Below, piece after piece: positions 4,955 to 6,026 of a DNA stretch of 6,026 nucleotides. Position numbers and translations under genes: made by a program. Source of the DNA: an uncultured Erysipelotrichaceae bacterium (GTDB taxonomy: Bacteria; Bacillota_I; Bacilli_A; RF39; UBA660); NCBI GenBank assembly GCA_902803795.1, contig CADCRC010000108.1, forward strand, positions 1 through 6,026. Direction: 5' to 3'. A model generated the notes under the pieces. That model was not told where the DNA came from and searched no databases. It saw nothing but the letters and a program-made list of their open reading frames with translations. Every line of letters begins with the position of its first letter. The first letter of the stretch is position 1.

Positions 4955-6026
4955 TTACACGTCTAAATAATGTGTTTCAATAAGTTGATTAGAGCCTAGA
5001 ATGATATTATTATATAACTTTCTAATAGGTTTAATCTTTAATAAAATAAAACTAATAAATTTTCTAATTGCTTCAATAATAAGTCCAATAATAAAAATTA
5101 TGATAGCTATTAAAAAAGTACGAAGAATAATAGAATTACCATACAAAACAATTCCCTTATCTATACCAGCATACTTATATATAATAGTTCTTAAATACAT
5201 ATTTTCATGAAAGAAATAAACACCTAACGTTAAACTACCAATATAATTAATAAATTTACTTTTAATAGACAAAGTAGTAAAAAACATAAAATAAACAACT
5301 GACTGAATAATAACAAAAATATTAGAATATATTTTAATTTTACTACCTACTACATTACCTATAAAAAATAATATATTACTATCCAATTCTTTAATATACT
5401 TGCAAAAATAAAATAAAGAAATATTAATAACTATACAAACAAAAAATATAAAAATATACAATACCTTTTTTTGTAACAAATTAAATTTATTAAACATATA
5501 ACTAGACACATCATATTTTTTAATATAAGCACCAATCAAATATAATATAGAATAATGAATTACATCCATACCATTATTATTATTAAACAAGCCAAGTAAA
5601 AACAAAGGAATTATAGAAAAAAACAACAATAATAACATAATTATATGTTTTAATTGATTTTTCGTATAAATTTCAATAATTTTATTTAACAAAGGACTAA
5701 AACAATAAACAATTAAATAACATTGAATATACCAATACGATTCAGTATTAAAAAACAAAATACTTTTTAAATAATCAACATTATTATATTTAACAAAACC
5801 ACAAAAATATAATACAGTATTAATAACAAAATTATAAAAAAATAATTGAAATAATATTTTAACAACTTTTTCTAACTTAAATTTAGAATCAACCATAAAA
5901 TATCCAGTTAATAACATAAATGAATTTACATGTATAATTAATATAAATAATAAAAATTCTAAAATAAAATTATACTTACCAATAGTATTGGATAATAAAT
6001 TACCATGTACTATACAATGCCAAAAA
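4955..6026 (-). CDS. Acyltransferase 3 family membrane protein, N-terminus cut by the window edge
   Basis: An integral membrane acyltransferase of the kind that O-acetylates surface polysaccharides. There are 356 residues visible and the N-terminus lies beyond the right edge. The frame is open to the edge, and the stretch upstream of the internal ATG at 5917 clearly belongs to the family: FWHCIVHG, with the catalytic-type His of the first membrane span, then a second span leading into HVNSFMLLTGYF. The ATG at 5917 is thus an internal Met inside a conserved motif and not the start. Further conserved points are SYWYIQCYLIVY followed by SPLLNKII, and GVYFFHENMYLR near the C-terminus. Hydrophobic spans fill most of the protein, consistent with about ten helices in the full gene. 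Base composition is extreme: 5281-5460 is only about 15 percent G+C. Perhaps 20 to 30 residues are missing. The substrate is unknown, and succinyl or other acyl groups are possible. Confidence 0.9.
   Translation of the reverse strand, partial: FWHCIVHGNLLSNTIGKYNFILEFLLFILIIHVNSFMLLTGYFMVDSKFKLEKVVKILFQLFFYNFVINTVLYFCGFVKYNNVDYLKSILFFNTESYWYIQCYLIVYCFSPLLNKIIEIYTKNQLKHIIMLLLLFFSIIPLFLLGLFNNNNGMDVIHYSILYLIGAYIKKYDVSSYMFNKFNLLQKKVLYIFIFFVCIVINISLFYFCKYIKELDSNILFFIGNVVGSKIKIYSNIFVIIQSVVYFMFFTTLSIKSKFINYIGSLTLGVYFFHENMYLRTIIYKYAGIDKGIVLYGNSIILRTFLIAIIIFIIGLIIEAIRKFISFILLKIKPIRKLYNNIILGSNQLIETHYLDV

Noticed and set aside
5001..5210. Plus-strand open frame of 69 codons
   Set aside because: It is antisense to the membrane spans of the acyltransferase and hydrophobic only because the sequence is so A+T-rich.
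5915..5917. ATG at 5917 as the start of the acyltransferase
   Set aside because: The frame is open to the right edge, and the 36 codons upstream encode the family's first spans and catalytic-type His. No ribosome binding site precedes this ATG.

Overview
The window is about three-quarters A+T or more. Everything that codes lies on the minus strand, so the genes read from the right edge to the left. It is a piece of a cell-surface polysaccharide locus: an acyltransferase 3 family membrane protein (cut by the right edge), a GT2 glycosyltransferase with a coiled-coil tail, the ATPase and permease of an ABC-2 polysaccharide exporter (Wzt/Wzm, TagH/TagG, RgpD/RgpC type), a rhamnosyltransferase-like GT2 enzyme, and a large two-module GT-B glycosyltransferase that runs off the left edge. 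The strong GAGGAG/GAGGTG ribosome binding sites, the A+T bias and the TagGH/RgpCD-like exporter suggest a low-GC Firmicute or a related gut or host-associated lineage. A methanobacterial archaeon with similar composition and ribosome binding sites cannot be excluded from these bases alone.

Layout in transcription order: acyltransferase (right edge to 4955), GT2 with heptad-repeat tail (4928-3981), a 67-base gap holding a good extended -10 promoter (3944-3952), ATPase (3913-3164), permease (3162-2395), RfbF-like GT2 (2395-1526), and the bimodular glycosyltransferase (1509 to the left edge). From the ATPase leftward the genes are 1 to 16 bases apart or overlap by one base, which indicates one translationally coupled unit. 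No intergenic stretch reaches 300 bases. I see no tRNA, rRNA, mobile element or CRISPR array.

Taken together, the glycosyltransferases would build a glycan on a lipid carrier at the inner face of the membrane, the ABC pair would flip it outward, and the acyltransferase would add acyl (probably acetyl) groups. The sugars and the final acceptor cannot be read from the sequence.

The most unusual point is at the left edge. The large glycosyltransferase is stopped by a TGA at 70-72, yet the same frame continues beyond it to the window edge with a clearly family-like sequence (VQNFETDF, then a motif ending ANSTY). A perfect 10-bp inverted repeat starts six bases after this TGA. Tryptophan is encoded by TGG at 18 places in these genes and every other gene ends in TAA. 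The simplest reading is a recent nonsense mutation or a base error; readthrough is possible but unproven.
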